Part shown: in pieces, positions 28,262 through 36,228 of the stretch | Layout: every line of letters begins with the position of its first letter | Position numbering within the stretch: position 1 is the first letter of the stretch | Assembly: GCF_004104355.1 (NCBI RefSeq) | Contig: NZ_RJLM01000008.1 | Coordinates: forward strand, 124,001 to 188,000 | DNA: 64,000 bases | Direction of reading: 5' to 3' | Origin: Photobacterium chitinilyticum | Lineage (GTDB): Bacteria; Pseudomonadota; Gammaproteobacteria; Enterobacterales; Vibrionaceae | Notes under the pieces: generated by a model | Databases searched by the model: none | Told to the model about the DNA's origin: nothing | What the model saw: the letters and a program-made list of their open reading frames with translations, nothing else | Position numbers and translations under genes: made by a program

Positions 28262-28330
28262 TCAGCCCGCCCCAACACGCATGGTGCCGGTAATAATAAT
28301 GGTGGTGGTGATGCTGATCGCTGTAAACAT
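28262..28330 (-). CDS. thrL: thr operon leader peptide
   Basis: This 22-residue reading frame starts with ATG at 28330, with AAAGG six bases upstream. Its residues 8-14 read TTTIIIT; in total it has six Thr and five Ile, and it ends in VGAG. E. coli ThrL has the same plan. Ribosome stalling at the Thr and Ile codons when their charged tRNAs are scarce would let the attenuator at 28212-28247 be bypassed and thrABC be transcribed. Confidence 0.95.
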   Translation of the reverse strand: MFTAISITTTIIITGTMRVGAG

Positions 28331-28368
28331 AGTAGCCTTTGGTCTAGCCAATATTCTGTATTACTTAA

Positions 28369-28397
28369 CGTTTACCGGAATGTGCTTATCGAGTCAA
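28369..28397 (-). promoter_or_regulatory. Possible thr operon promoter
   Basis: On the minus strand TTGACT (28397-28392) is followed after 17 bases by TAAACG (28374-28369). The -35 match is good and the -10 match is weak. The position, about 40-65 bases upstream of thrL, fits. Confidence 0.4.
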
Positions 28398-28608
28398 CAA
28401 AGTTTTTCACTTTTCTCGAACAAGCTGCTAGCAATTAGGCGGTAAAACACCCAGCCTTACAATGACTAAAAGGAATAAAAAACAAGCGATAGATTGAAGT
28501 TAAGCGTGCAGCGTTGCATAGTAGTGTTTATGATTGAATAATAATTAGCCAGCTTTGAGACAGTAGCGCTAAGAAAACTGTCTACTCTATAGTTCGGAGG
28601 GATCCCGA

Positions 28609-30327
28609 ATGGCAGCAGTAATGGAACAGCTCGTAGCCCACACAATTTTACAAGGTTTTGATGCCATGTACGGCCGATTCCTGGATGTCACCGCTGGTGC
28701 CCAGGAACGTTTTGAAGGACGAAACTGGCCAGCCGTCCATCAGGCTCTCAAGAAACGGATCAGTTTTTACGATCACCATGTCGGACTGGTCACCAGCCAG
28801 ATCCAAATCATGCTTGGCGAGCGTTACGCCAACCGTACCTTTCTCATGGCGGTAAAATCTGCCTATGTCGATTTATTGCTAGACTACCCCCGCTACGACA
28901 TCGCGGAAAGCTTCTTTAACTCCGTCTACTGCCGGATCTTCGAGCATCGAAATATCAACCGAGACAAGCTGTTTGTCCATAGCTCACAGGAAGGACGAAT
29001 ACCAACCTACCCGACTTCGCTGACCCGTACCTACAATACCGGCAACGGATTGACAAGCGTGCTGGAAAGAATGCTTGATGACATGCCATTTACGCTGAAC
29101 TGGGAAGACAAACACCGTGACATCGACCTTATCGTCCAGCGATTGCAAAACGATCTGGGTAACGCAGCACTAGGTAGCACTCCGGTTATCGAAATGATCC
29201 GCGAGCCCTTTTTCCGCAACAAGGCAGCCTACCTGATTGGGAGAATTATCCTCAAAGATAACCGTACAGTGCCTTTGGTCTTGCCCGTACTCAACAACAG
29301 CAGCAAACAGTTATATATTGATGCCTGCCTTTGCCATGTCGACAATGTCAGCATCATCTTTGGCTTTGCCCGGTCTTACTTCATGGTTTACGCCCCGGCT
29401 CCGGCTGCACTGGTTCGTTTTCTGGCCGAAATCCTCCCCAACAAGACCAAAGCCGAACTCTATACCGCAATAGGCTGTCAGAAACACGGGAAAACCGAAC
29501 TCTTCAGAGAATTCCTGCACCATATGGAAAATTCAGATGATCAGTTTATTTCGGCACCGGGGATCAAGGGAATGGTCATGTCCGTATTCACCCTTCCATC
29601 CTATGATTTTGTGTTCAAAATCATCAAAGACAAGTTTGCGCCGCAAAAAGATATCAGCCACGCTACCGTCAGGGAAAAGTACAAGCTGGTTAAGGAACAT
29701 GACCGTGTTGGCCGCATGGCCGACACCCAGGAATACCGCAACTTCTCCTTCGAGCGACACAGGTTCAGTGATGAGCTGCTTGAAGAGTTGCTGGATGTTG
29801 CCCCGTCGATCATCAAGGTCACCGACGATCAAATTATTATCAAACACCTGTACACCGAACGGCGAATGATCCCGTTCAACATATATATCGAACAGGCCGA
29901 TGAGCAGGATCTTCGCCATGCCGTTGATGAATATGGCAAGGCAATCAAACAACTGGCAGCAGCCAACATTTTCCCCGGTGATATGCTATTCAAGAACTTC
30001 GGGGTCACCCGACATAAACGCGTTGTGTTCTATGACTACGATGAAATTAGTTATATGACTGAAATGAACTTTCGCAAAATCCCGCCTCCCCGCTATCCGG
30101 AAGACGAGATGGCAGCAGAGCCGTGGTACAGCGTCGGAATCAACGATGTTTTCCCGGAAGAGTTTCGGACATTTTTGTTGATCAACCCTACCGTCAGGGC
30201 ACTGTTCAATGAACTGCACAGTGATTTATTTGAAGCCGGTTACTGGCAGCAGCTACAACAAAATATCACTCATGGCCAATATGAGGATGTATTCCCATAT
30301 AACAACAAGCATCGACTACGAAAATAG
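28609..30327 (+). CDS. aceK: Isocitrate dehydrogenase kinase/phosphatase
   Basis: AceK phosphorylates and dephosphorylates isocitrate dehydrogenase, switching carbon between the TCA cycle and the glyoxylate shunt. The 572-residue protein (E. coli 578) has an N-terminal regulatory half and a protein-kinase-like C-terminal half. The ATP-binding region is in the [20 protein letters not shown] segment near residue 320, and [19 protein letters not shown] near residue 465 resembles a catalytic/metal loop. GGAGGG lies upstream of the ATG. In enterobacteria aceK follows aceBA; here it stands alone, divergent from thrLABC, so it is uncoupled from the glyoxylate genes. Confidence 0.95.
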   Translation: MAAVMEQLVAHTILQGFDAMYGRFLDVTAGAQERFEGRNWPAVHQALKKRISFYDHHVGLVTSQIQIMLGERYANRTFLMAVKSAYVDLLLDYPRYDIAESFFNSVYCRIFEHRNINRDKLFVHSSQEGRIPTYPTSLTRTYNTGNGLTSVLERMLDDMPFTLNWEDKHRDIDLIVQRLQNDLGNAALGSTPVIEMIREPFFRNKAAYLIGRIILKDNRTVPLVLPVLNNSSKQLYIDACLCHVDNVSIIFGFARSYFMVYAPAPAALVRFLAEILPNKTKAELYTAIGCQKHGKTELFREFLHHMENSDDQFISAPGIKGMVMSVFTLPSYDFVFKIIKDKFAPQKDISHATVREKYKLVKEHDRVGRMADTQEYRNFSFERHRFSDELLEELLDVAPSIIKVTDDQIIIKHLYTERRMIPFNIYIEQADEQDLRHAVDEYGKAIKQLAAANIFPGDMLFKNFGVTRHKRVVFYDYDEISYMTEMNFRKIPPPRYPEDEMAAEPWYSVGINDVFPEEFRTFLLINPTVRALFNELHSDLFEAGYWQQLQQNITHGQYEDVFPYNNKHRLRK

Positions 30328-30502
30328 AACCGGATCTTCGCGTAGTTTCAGACGGAATTTTTATGCCGAGCATCTCATTAGGTAATATATGGTGTGCCAA
30401 TCATGAGAATTCTGTTCTAATATTGATAAGACTGACTATGATCAGGTAGTAATAATAAGTACGTTATAAACAACAATAATAATGCACAGGGAAGGTGGCG
30501 CA

Positions 30503-30964
30503 ATGAAGCAATTGCTGATCACGATTGCCCTGCTGGTAGTGGCGTTTCCAACAACAGCAGCAGAAAAAGGACTCTTTAATCTGATCGGACAGAATAACGC
30601 TTCGTCCGGCTGGTTTATGTCGTCTCAATCAAAAAGTGCGGAACAATTCGATGTCTGGCAGATAGACAGCGGTTATGCCTATGCGCTGAGCGATAACACC
30701 GAACTCTACCTCAGCACCCGACTCAAAACAGGCAACCAATCCCAGGCAGCTACCCGCGGGCTACTCTCCGGTGTAAAGTACAGCTTTTCCTCAAAAATCA
30801 GCCTACAAAGTGCATTAACATCTGAAACTGTTCAGGAAGAAACGGTAATGGGTGTGGAGGTTTCAAGCCAGTATGAAGTCACTGACCGGGTAAATTTTCA
30901 CGCCACCGTCGACTACGAGGCACTGGAACAAATCTACCAGCTGGGCATAGGCTTCCGCTTCTAG
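30503..30964 (+). CDS. Small secreted protein, probable outer-membrane beta-barrel
   Basis: ATG 30503 (MKQLLITIALLVVAF) has GGAAGGTGG upstream and begins a Sec signal peptide ending near TTAA. The mature 130 or so residues alternate polar and hydrophobic residues (ELYLSTRLKTG, LLSGVKYSFS, GVEVSSQYEV, VNFHATVDYE) and the chain ends in GIGFRF, a C-terminal Phe typical of outer-membrane barrels recognised by BamA. About eight strands would fit this length. The function is unknown. It lies between aceK and the RraA-family gene. Confidence 0.65.
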   Translation: MKQLLITIALLVVAFPTTAAEKGLFNLIGQNNASSGWFMSSQSKSAEQFDVWQIDSGYAYALSDNTELYLSTRLKTGNQSQAATRGLLSGVKYSFSSKISLQSALTSETVQEETVMGVEVSSQYEVTDRVNFHATVDYEALEQIYQLGIGFRF

Positions 30965-30997
30965 TTTTCTTCTTTGCTATGCCCGGCCTTTAACTCT

Positions 30998-31504
30998 TTA
31001 GCTAGAGTCCTTTTCGAGAAAAGACAGATCCAACCGCTTCTGACTCAGCAATATTCCGTTCAGATCGGCGTATAACATATCGCCCGGGTACACCATGGTA
31101 TGGGCAACGGTTAATGTTACGTTACGATCCCCTGTTTGCCGCTTTTCTGTTTTTAGCGGACACGCCGCAAGGGCCTTCACTCCGATATCAATAGTTGCCA
31201 GAGTTCCAACATCACGCGCAGCACCATTAATCACAACCCCCTCCCAATGATTCTTCTGTGCCAAAAACGCCAGTTGATCGCCAAGCAACGCGAGACGACA
31301 AGAACCATGCCCGTCAATGAACAAGACCTTACCGGTTCCGTCTTCAGAAACGATATCCCGCACCAAGCTGTTATCCTCAAAACAACGCAGGGTAACCACT
31401 TCGCCGTAAAATACCTTTCTTCCGCCGTAATCCAGCATTGTCAAAGGAAGCCAGCGAACATCCTGTCCATACTGATCACACAAATCGGGTAGTAAATCTA
31501 GCAT
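30998..31504 (-). CDS. RraA-family protein
   Basis: This 168-residue protein belongs to the RraA/HMG-aldolase fold family (the old MenG annotation). I chose ATG 31504 (MLDLLPDLCDQYG), six bases after AAGGAG, over an ATG seven codons earlier. The family core VLFIDGHGSCRLALLGDQLAFLA and NGAARDVGTLATIDIGVKAL (both in outline) is clear. E. coli RraA inhibits RNase E; other members are metal-dependent 4-hydroxy-4-methyl-2-oxoglutarate aldolases using the GDxxxxxxxxxxxxxxxxxxxxRD motif, which is also visible here. Which role applies cannot be read from the sequence, although Vibrio species are known to carry RraA paralogues. Confidence 0.8.
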   Translation of the reverse strand: MLDLLPDLCDQYGQDVRWLPLTMLDYGGRKVFYGEVVTLRCFEDNSLVRDIVSEDGTGKVLFIDGHGSCRLALLGDQLAFLAQKNHWEGVVINGAARDVGTLATIDIGVKALAACPLKTEKRQTGDRNVTLTVAHTMVYPGDMLYADLNGILLSQKRLDLSFLEKDSS

Positions 31505-31540
31505 CACAATCTCCTTTGTCTTCAAGGTAAGTGCAGCCCT

Positions 31541-31945
31541 CTACTCAGTGTAGAAAAAGTCTTTGATTTCACCCAGATTTATTGCCCTAACCTCATCCAT
31601 CAAAGCTGGTACCAAGTAGAGTTCCCCCCTCTCAACCCAGTAAAATGCATTTTGCTGCCAACGACATGCCAGACGGTTAGCTTGCTCCTGGGCAACGGCT
31701 GCGACAAAGCTAACCTCTTGCCAGCTGCCGTCCGGGGCACGGGTTATTACCGTTTGTACCCCATTTGTCATACTTTGAAGCTCAATTTTCAGTAATTCGT
31801 TCCGTTTTACGTTGTCAGGGTTATTAAGAACAATGCTTCTGGGGTTAAATGCTGTTAGAATTGCAAAACAAGGGTAAACAGGGTGTTGCTCGGCTTTGAA
31901 TAAAATAGTCTGGTAGCTACACCACAACGAGATGTTTTCACACAT
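31541..31945 (-). CDS. DUF3293 family protein
   Basis: This 134-residue cytoplasmic protein starts at ATG 31945 (MCENISLWCSYQTILF). The core FAILTAFNPRSIVLNNPDNVKRNELL is the DUF3293 signature; the Trp- and Tyr-rich C-terminus (NAFYWVERGELYLVPAL) also fits. An AAGG lies a little far upstream, so the start is not certain. The family has no known function. It lies just upstream of the RraA-family gene (36-base gap), so the two may be co-transcribed. A perfect FNR box lies 83 bases upstream. Confidence 0.75.
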   Translation of the reverse strand: MCENISLWCSYQTILFKAEQHPVYPCFAILTAFNPRSIVLNNPDNVKRNELLKIELQSMTNGVQTVITRAPDGSWQEVSFVAAVAQEQANRLACRWQQNAFYWVERGELYLVPALMDEVRAINLGEIKDFFYTE

Positions 31946-32027
31946 TTTCAGTTTTACCTTAAGTGCGACGTAGTATTTTGTAGCTAATGTTAAACAAACT
32001 GAAGATTCATAGAAGCATTCATTCTGT

Positions 32028-32041
32028 TTGATATAAATCAA
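32028..32041. promoter_or_regulatory. Perfect FNR box between arcA and the DUF3293 gene
   Basis: TTGATATAAATCAA matches the FNR consensus at every informative base. It is 83 bases upstream of the DUF3293 start (minus strand) and 297 bases upstream of arcA (plus strand). In E. coli arcA is known to be activated by FNR from an upstream promoter. No good -10 is seen at the class II distance on either strand. Confidence 0.7.
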
Positions 32042-32254
32042 GAAAGCGCCAAAAATCAGTCACGAAACAAAGCCGCAATATTGTTAGCGAGCTGTTAAGT
32101 GCATACAATCGTCGCCATCCCACGGAGATTGTAGCCAATGCCCCTTGTTTTCGGGCTCTTTCAGCAATGTAATGAGATATCATCATGCTGAATAAAGGAT
32201 GGCGTACCAAACAGGCTGCTTTTCAGCTTAATAAAATGTATTTTTCCTAATACT

Positions 32255-32282
32255 TTGCCTGTATGTGAATTTTTTTTATAGA
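32255..32282 (+). promoter_or_regulatory. Likely proximal promoter of arcA
   Basis: TTGCCT (32255-32260), a 16-base spacer with a T run, then TATAGA (32277-32282). Transcription would start near 32289, giving a leader of about 50 bases. Confidence 0.5.
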
Positions 32283-32337
32283 ATTTAACTATTCTGTTTT
32301 TGACCAGATTCCGTTTTTAGAAATTTAGGTACTGCCA

Positions 32338-33057
32338 ATGCAAACCCCTCACATTCTAATTGTAGAAGACGAGCACGTAACACGTAATACCCTGAAAAGC
32401 ATCTTTGAGGCAGAGGGTTATACTGTATTTGAAGCCAATGACGGTGCAGAGATGCACCAGATGCTATCCGAGCATCCGGTTCACCTTGTGATCATGGATA
32501 TCAACCTGCCGGGCAAAAACGGCCTGCTGCTTGCACGCGAACTACGCGAGCAAGGCGACATGGCGTTAATGTTCCTAACCGGCCGTGACAACGAAGTTGA
32601 TAAGATCTTGGGTCTTGAAATTGGTGCAGATGATTACATCACTAAGCCATTCAACCCACGTGAACTGACTATCCGTGCTCGTAACCTGCTAACCCGTGCT
32701 ATGAACCAAGGCCTGCCAACCGAAGACAAACGTCTGGTTGAACGCTACGAGTTTAATGGCTGGTCGCTTGAGATTAACAGCCGCTCTTTGGTTAGTCCAA
32801 GTGGCGACCAGTTCAAGCTACCACGTTCTGAGTTCCGTGCCCTGCTTCACTTCTGTGAAAACCCAGGCAAGATCCAGACCCGTGCCGAGCTACTGAAGAA
32901 AATGACAGGCCGTGAGCTGAAACCACACGACCGTACTGTTGACGTTACGATCCGTCGTATTCGTAAGCACTTCGAGTCAGTTGCCGATACGCCTGAAATC
33001 ATTGCGACCATTCACGGTGAAGGCTACCGCTTCTGCGGTGATCTGGACGAAGAATAA
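32338..33057 (+). CDS. arcA: Aerobic respiration control response regulator ArcA
   Basis: This 239-residue OmpR-family regulator has the receiver with phospho-acceptor Asp54 ([12 protein letters not shown]), Thr and Lys switch residues ([19 protein letters not shown]) and a C-terminal winged helix (about 135-232) ending with the IRRIRKHFE and HGEGYRF wing. It is phosphorylated by ArcB, encoded on the facing strand just downstream, and represses aerobic respiration genes when the quinone pool is reduced. In E. coli arcA and arcB are unlinked; here they are convergent neighbours. Confidence 0.97.
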   Translation: MQTPHILIVEDEHVTRNTLKSIFEAEGYTVFEANDGAEMHQMLSEHPVHLVIMDINLPGKNGLLLARELREQGDMALMFLTGRDNEVDKILGLEIGADDYITKPFNPRELTIRARNLLTRAMNQGLPTEDKRLVERYEFNGWSLEINSRSLVSPSGDQFKLPRSEFRALLHFCENPGKIQTRAELLKKMTGRELKPHDRTVDVTIRRIRKHFESVADTPEIIATIHGEGYRFCGDLDEE

Positions 33058-33075
33058 TTCTTTGACCATGCTAAT

Positions 33076-33103
33076 AAAAAAGGCTCCCAAAGGAGCCTTT
33101 TTT
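33076..33103. terminator. Bidirectional terminator between arcA and the arcB unit
   Basis: AAAAAAGGCTCC, loop CAAA, GGAGCCTTTTTT: a symmetric stem with A and T runs, suited to both convergent transcripts. Confidence 0.9.
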
Positions 33104-33129
33104 AGTTTCAGCAAAAAAGACAAACCGTC

Positions 33130-33723
33130 CTAGAATACCTGAGCCAGCTCCACATCATGCTGGACAATAATGTACTCTACGCCACCGAACATAAAAATCA
33201 CCGCAATATCGACACGACTGCCCGGCACCCATTCCGGACCTTCGCGCAATACAACTTCCAGTGTCAATTCACCTTCGGCACGTACCTCCAGGTTATCTTT
33301 GACCAGCCACTGCTTATCCTCATGCTCCAGCAGCACCTGGAATATATCGATGCCCTGCGGCAAGGTTTTCATGTCGGTTGTCTGTAGCTTCACGGAAGCA
33401 TGCAGCCGGTTGGACGGCTTGGTACCATCGTCACCAATGACCGGCATGCTATTTAGCCACAGCTCGCTACTGAGGTTGACCGTTGTCTCCTCAAGTATCA
33501 GCTCAGTCGGCGACTGCCAGATATCCGCTGCCAGCGGGACCTGGCTCGGTTCGGATGCAGGTTCCGGCTCGGTCGACAACGCCTCTACATCGCCTTCAGC
33601 AGCTGGAGATTGAGCTTCCGCATCAACAGGGGATTCGGCACCTGTCACCTCAGTTTTTTCCGGCTCAGAGCAAGCAGTCAGCAACAAACTGCCGACAGCC
33701 AACAAGATGTATCTCAGCTTCAT
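33130..33723 (-). CDS. Lipoprotein translationally coupled to arcB, unknown function
   Basis: This 197-residue protein has a lipoprotein signal ending LLLTAC with lipidated Cys18. Ser and Glu follow Cys, so outer-membrane anchoring is expected. Residues 20-65 are a low-complexity linker rich in Glu, Pro, Ala and Ser; the rest looks like a compact beta-rich domain (ELILEETTVNLSSELWLN, GELTLEVVLREGPEW). Its ATG overlaps the arcB stop codon (ATGA), with AGGAGAG inside the end of arcB, so its translation is tied to that of the redox sensor. I recognise no family. It may link envelope state to Arc signalling, but only the coupling supports this. Confidence 0.75.
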   Translation of the reverse strand: MKLRYILLAVGSLLLTACSEPEKTEVTGAESPVDAEAQSPAAEGDVEALSTEPEPASEPSQVPLAADIWQSPTELILEETTVNLSSELWLNSMPVIGDDGTKPSNRLHASVKLQTTDMKTLPQGIDIFQVLLEHEDKQWLVKDNLEVRAEGELTLEVVLREGPEWVPGSRVDIAVIFMFGGVEYIIVQHDVELAQVF

Positions 33724-36086
33724 GATGATCTCTCCTGAGTAGCCAGCCAGCCTTTAAGCACATTAAGGTCATTCTGGTAACCGTCTTTGATCTCATCGAC
33801 CCAGTCATTGATGTTTTCCCACCAGGCGGGCAGCTCGGGCGACTGTGCTTTCTGGGCAACCTGCTGGATATGTTTCAATCCGATAGCCCCTGCCGCTCCT
33901 TTAATTTTGTGCGCCTCAAACTTAATGCCGTCCTTATCCTTGGCTGTCATATTGGAATCTAGGATCTCAATATACTCCGGCATTTTTTCCTCAAACATAG
34001 TAATACTGTCGTAGACAGGTTTGGTACCAACTATTTCAACATAGGAAATCAACATCTCGAGATCCAATAGCTGGTTCACCATATCCTCACTCAAACCATT
34101 AACTTCCTGCTCCGGGAGCTGGTCATCCATTTCCTCATCCTCATCAATTGGGCAAGTCAGCACCAAGCGCTGGATCACTTCAGTAATCGCTTTCACACTG
34201 AGTGGTTTGCTGAGCGCATCATCCATGCCTTTTTCTAGATATTCTGCCTTATCTTTAATCACATTGGCCGTCAGCGCCACCAAGGCAGGCAAATAGTCAT
34301 ACTTCTCTCGCAATATACGGGCAATATCAAAGCCGGACATATCAGGCAGCTGAATATCAAGCAATACCAAATCATAGGCTTCAGGATCAAACTTCTCCAG
34401 CGCTTCATCACCACGCATCGCAATGGTCACCTCATGACCCAAGCTCTCCAGCAGTGCCTTGGCAACCGTGATATTCAACTCAATATCTTCAACCATGAAG
34501 ATATTCAGGCTGACTTGAGGGAGCACTGGCATCACCTCTTCTTCCGCTTTTTCAATCAGCGGAGTCCGGATGGTAACGGTAAAAGTACTGCCTTCACCGA
34601 CTTCAGATGAAACGGTAATATCACCGCCCATCATCTGGACCAGCTGCCGAGAAACAGCCAAACCGATCCCCGTGCCCACCGCGTGTAGATTGTCACTGCC
34701 TTCCTTGACCTGATAATACATCGCGAAGATTTTATCCAGTTCAGTGTCAGGAATACCTATTCCGCTGTCCTCAACCTCGAAAGTGATCTCTGCTTGTTGT
34801 TCCAAAATCTCACTGCTGACCGACAGCACCACACCGCCCTCTTTGGTAAACTTGGTCGCGTTGCTCACCAGGTTCCATAACACCTGGCGCAGCCGGGTGC
34901 TGTCGACCTCGATGCAACGCGGCAAGTCCGTGAGGCGCTCTAGATCGAAACGCAGCCCTTTCTGCTCGGCCATCAAGCCGGAGATGTTTTCCATCTCTAC
35001 CACAAACTCTTCGAAATCAAGGGGTTTAGGCAATAATTCCAGACGGCGGCGATCAGATTTATCCATATCGATAATGTCATTGAAAATGTTACCCAGCGTG
35101 ATCGCACTGACATGAATGGTACGCATATAGCCGCGCTGTTCTTTGTTCAGGCGGGTTTCCAGCAACATTCGGCTTAGTCCTACGATACCGTTAAGCGGCG
35201 TTCGCAGCTCATGGCTGATAGTGGAAATGAAGGCCGTCTTATCCCGGCTGGCCTTCTCTTGCGCATCCTGGTATTGCTTGCGCTCGGTAATATCACGGCC
35301 AAAGCCCATCAGCCCCAAACGGCGACCATCTCGGCTGTAAAACGGAACCTTTCGCAGCTCGAAGATAGCCTTGCGGCCGTCCGGGTATTCCAGCCACTGC
35401 TCATAGGTAAGCGATACGCTCTGGTTAAAGACCTGCTGATCCGTCTCAGCAATCTTGCTCGCCACCTCCTCGCTGTAGACATCCCAGGGAGTCAGCCCCA
35501 CCAGTTGCTTCTCCGTTCTGTCCGTGAGCTCTTCCATTGCCCGGTTGCAACCTGAAAACTGGCCTTTTTCATTACGGTAGTAGATAAGATCTGGCGATGC
35601 ATCGAGAAACGATTTCAATAATGCGCTCTGCTCCGCCAGCTCGAGCTGGGCATTTTCCCGTTGATAGACTTCATTTTCCAAATCTTGCATCGCTACCTGG
35701 CGGGCTTCCTCAGCTTTTTCACGCTCTTCAATTTCCAGGTTAAGCTGGGTAATATTATCCTGCAGCTGTTTGTTAAGCTGCATATCTCGCGAGCGCATTT
35801 CTTCCAGCTTGGTCACTAACTTAGACAAACGCTGACGAGAGTCTTCCAGCTGGTCAACAACTACCGATAGAAAATACACCGCCCACGGCGTGATCAGCAG
35901 GCCGAAAAATACCGAACGAACGATATCAATATCATGTACTTCCCCCTGCAGTACCAGGGTGATCCCAACCTGTACGACGACGGCCAGAGCCACTAGGGCC
36001 AACGCCAGTAACAAACTGAACCTTACGATGCCAAGCTTAACCAGCAAGTCGACATAGAACTGGGCCAGTACTTTGATTTGTTTCAT
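33720..36086 (-). CDS. arcB: Aerobic respiration sensor hybrid histidine kinase ArcB
   Basis: ArcB senses the redox state of the quinone pool and phosphorylates ArcA. The 788-residue protein has two membrane segments (about 23-45 and 58-78), a coiled coil (about 85-150), a PAS domain (about 155-270), HisKA with His292 (STISHELRTPLNG), a HATPase domain with GTGIGLAV, a receiver with Asp577 (LVLLDIQLPDMSG) and an HPt domain with His726 (FEAHKIKGAAGAIG). Of the two redox cysteines known in E. coli, Cys180 is present (FSGCNRA) but the Cys241 position is Ile (GRKAIFELRK). All phosphorelay sites are intact. A lipoprotein gene overlaps its stop codon. Confidence 0.96.
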   Translation of the reverse strand: MKQIKVLAQFYVDLLVKLGIVRFSLLLALALVALAVVVQVGITLVLQGEVHDIDIVRSVFFGLLITPWAVYFLSVVVDQLEDSRQRLSKLVTKLEEMRSRDMQLNKQLQDNITQLNLEIEEREKAEEARQVAMQDLENEVYQRENAQLELAEQSALLKSFLDASPDLIYYRNEKGQFSGCNRAMEELTDRTEKQLVGLTPWDVYSEEVASKIAETDQQVFNQSVSLTYEQWLEYPDGRKAIFELRKVPFYSRDGRRLGLMGFGRDITERKQYQDAQEKASRDKTAFISTISHELRTPLNGIVGLSRMLLETRLNKEQRGYMRTIHVSAITLGNIFNDIIDMDKSDRRRLELLPKPLDFEEFVVEMENISGLMAEQKGLRFDLERLTDLPRCIEVDSTRLRQVLWNLVSNATKFTKEGGVVLSVSSEILEQQAEITFEVEDSGIGIPDTELDKIFAMYYQVKEGSDNLHAVGTGIGLAVSRQLVQMMGGDITVSSEVGEGSTFTVTIRTPLIEKAEEEVMPVLPQVSLNIFMVEDIELNITVAKALLESLGHEVTIAMRGDEALEKFDPEAYDLVLLDIQLPDMSGFDIARILREKYDYLPALVALTANVIKDKAEYLEKGMDDALSKPLSVKAITEVIQRLVLTCPIDEDEEMDDQLPEQEVNGLSEDMVNQLLDLEMLISYVEIVGTKPVYDSITMFEEKMPEYIEILDSNMTAKDKDGIKFEAHKIKGAAGAIGLKHIQQVAQKAQSPELPAWWENINDWVDEIKDGYQNDLNVLKGWLATQERSS

Positions 36087-36185
36087 TATTCATTCCTACC
36101 AATGAAAGGCTACAACCATGATAATCGCCCCGGGGGCAGAACCAAAGGATTCGCCCCACAGATATCTCATTTGCCCCGATATAAC

Positions 36186-36212
36186 AAAGCCTGCTAATGC
36201 AGGCTTTCATGC
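36186..36212 (-). terminator. Terminator after the diguanylate cyclase gene
   Basis: AAAGCCTGC (36186-36194), loop TAAT, GCAGGCTTT (36199-36207). It separates the GGDEF gene from arcB on the minus strand. The T run is short. Confidence 0.65.
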
Positions 36213-36228
36213 TAAGTGTTCGGTCTCG

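Noticed and set aside
32019-32210. 63-codon minus-strand frame upstream of arcA
   Set aside because: It has no ribosome site or family match and crosses the FNR box.
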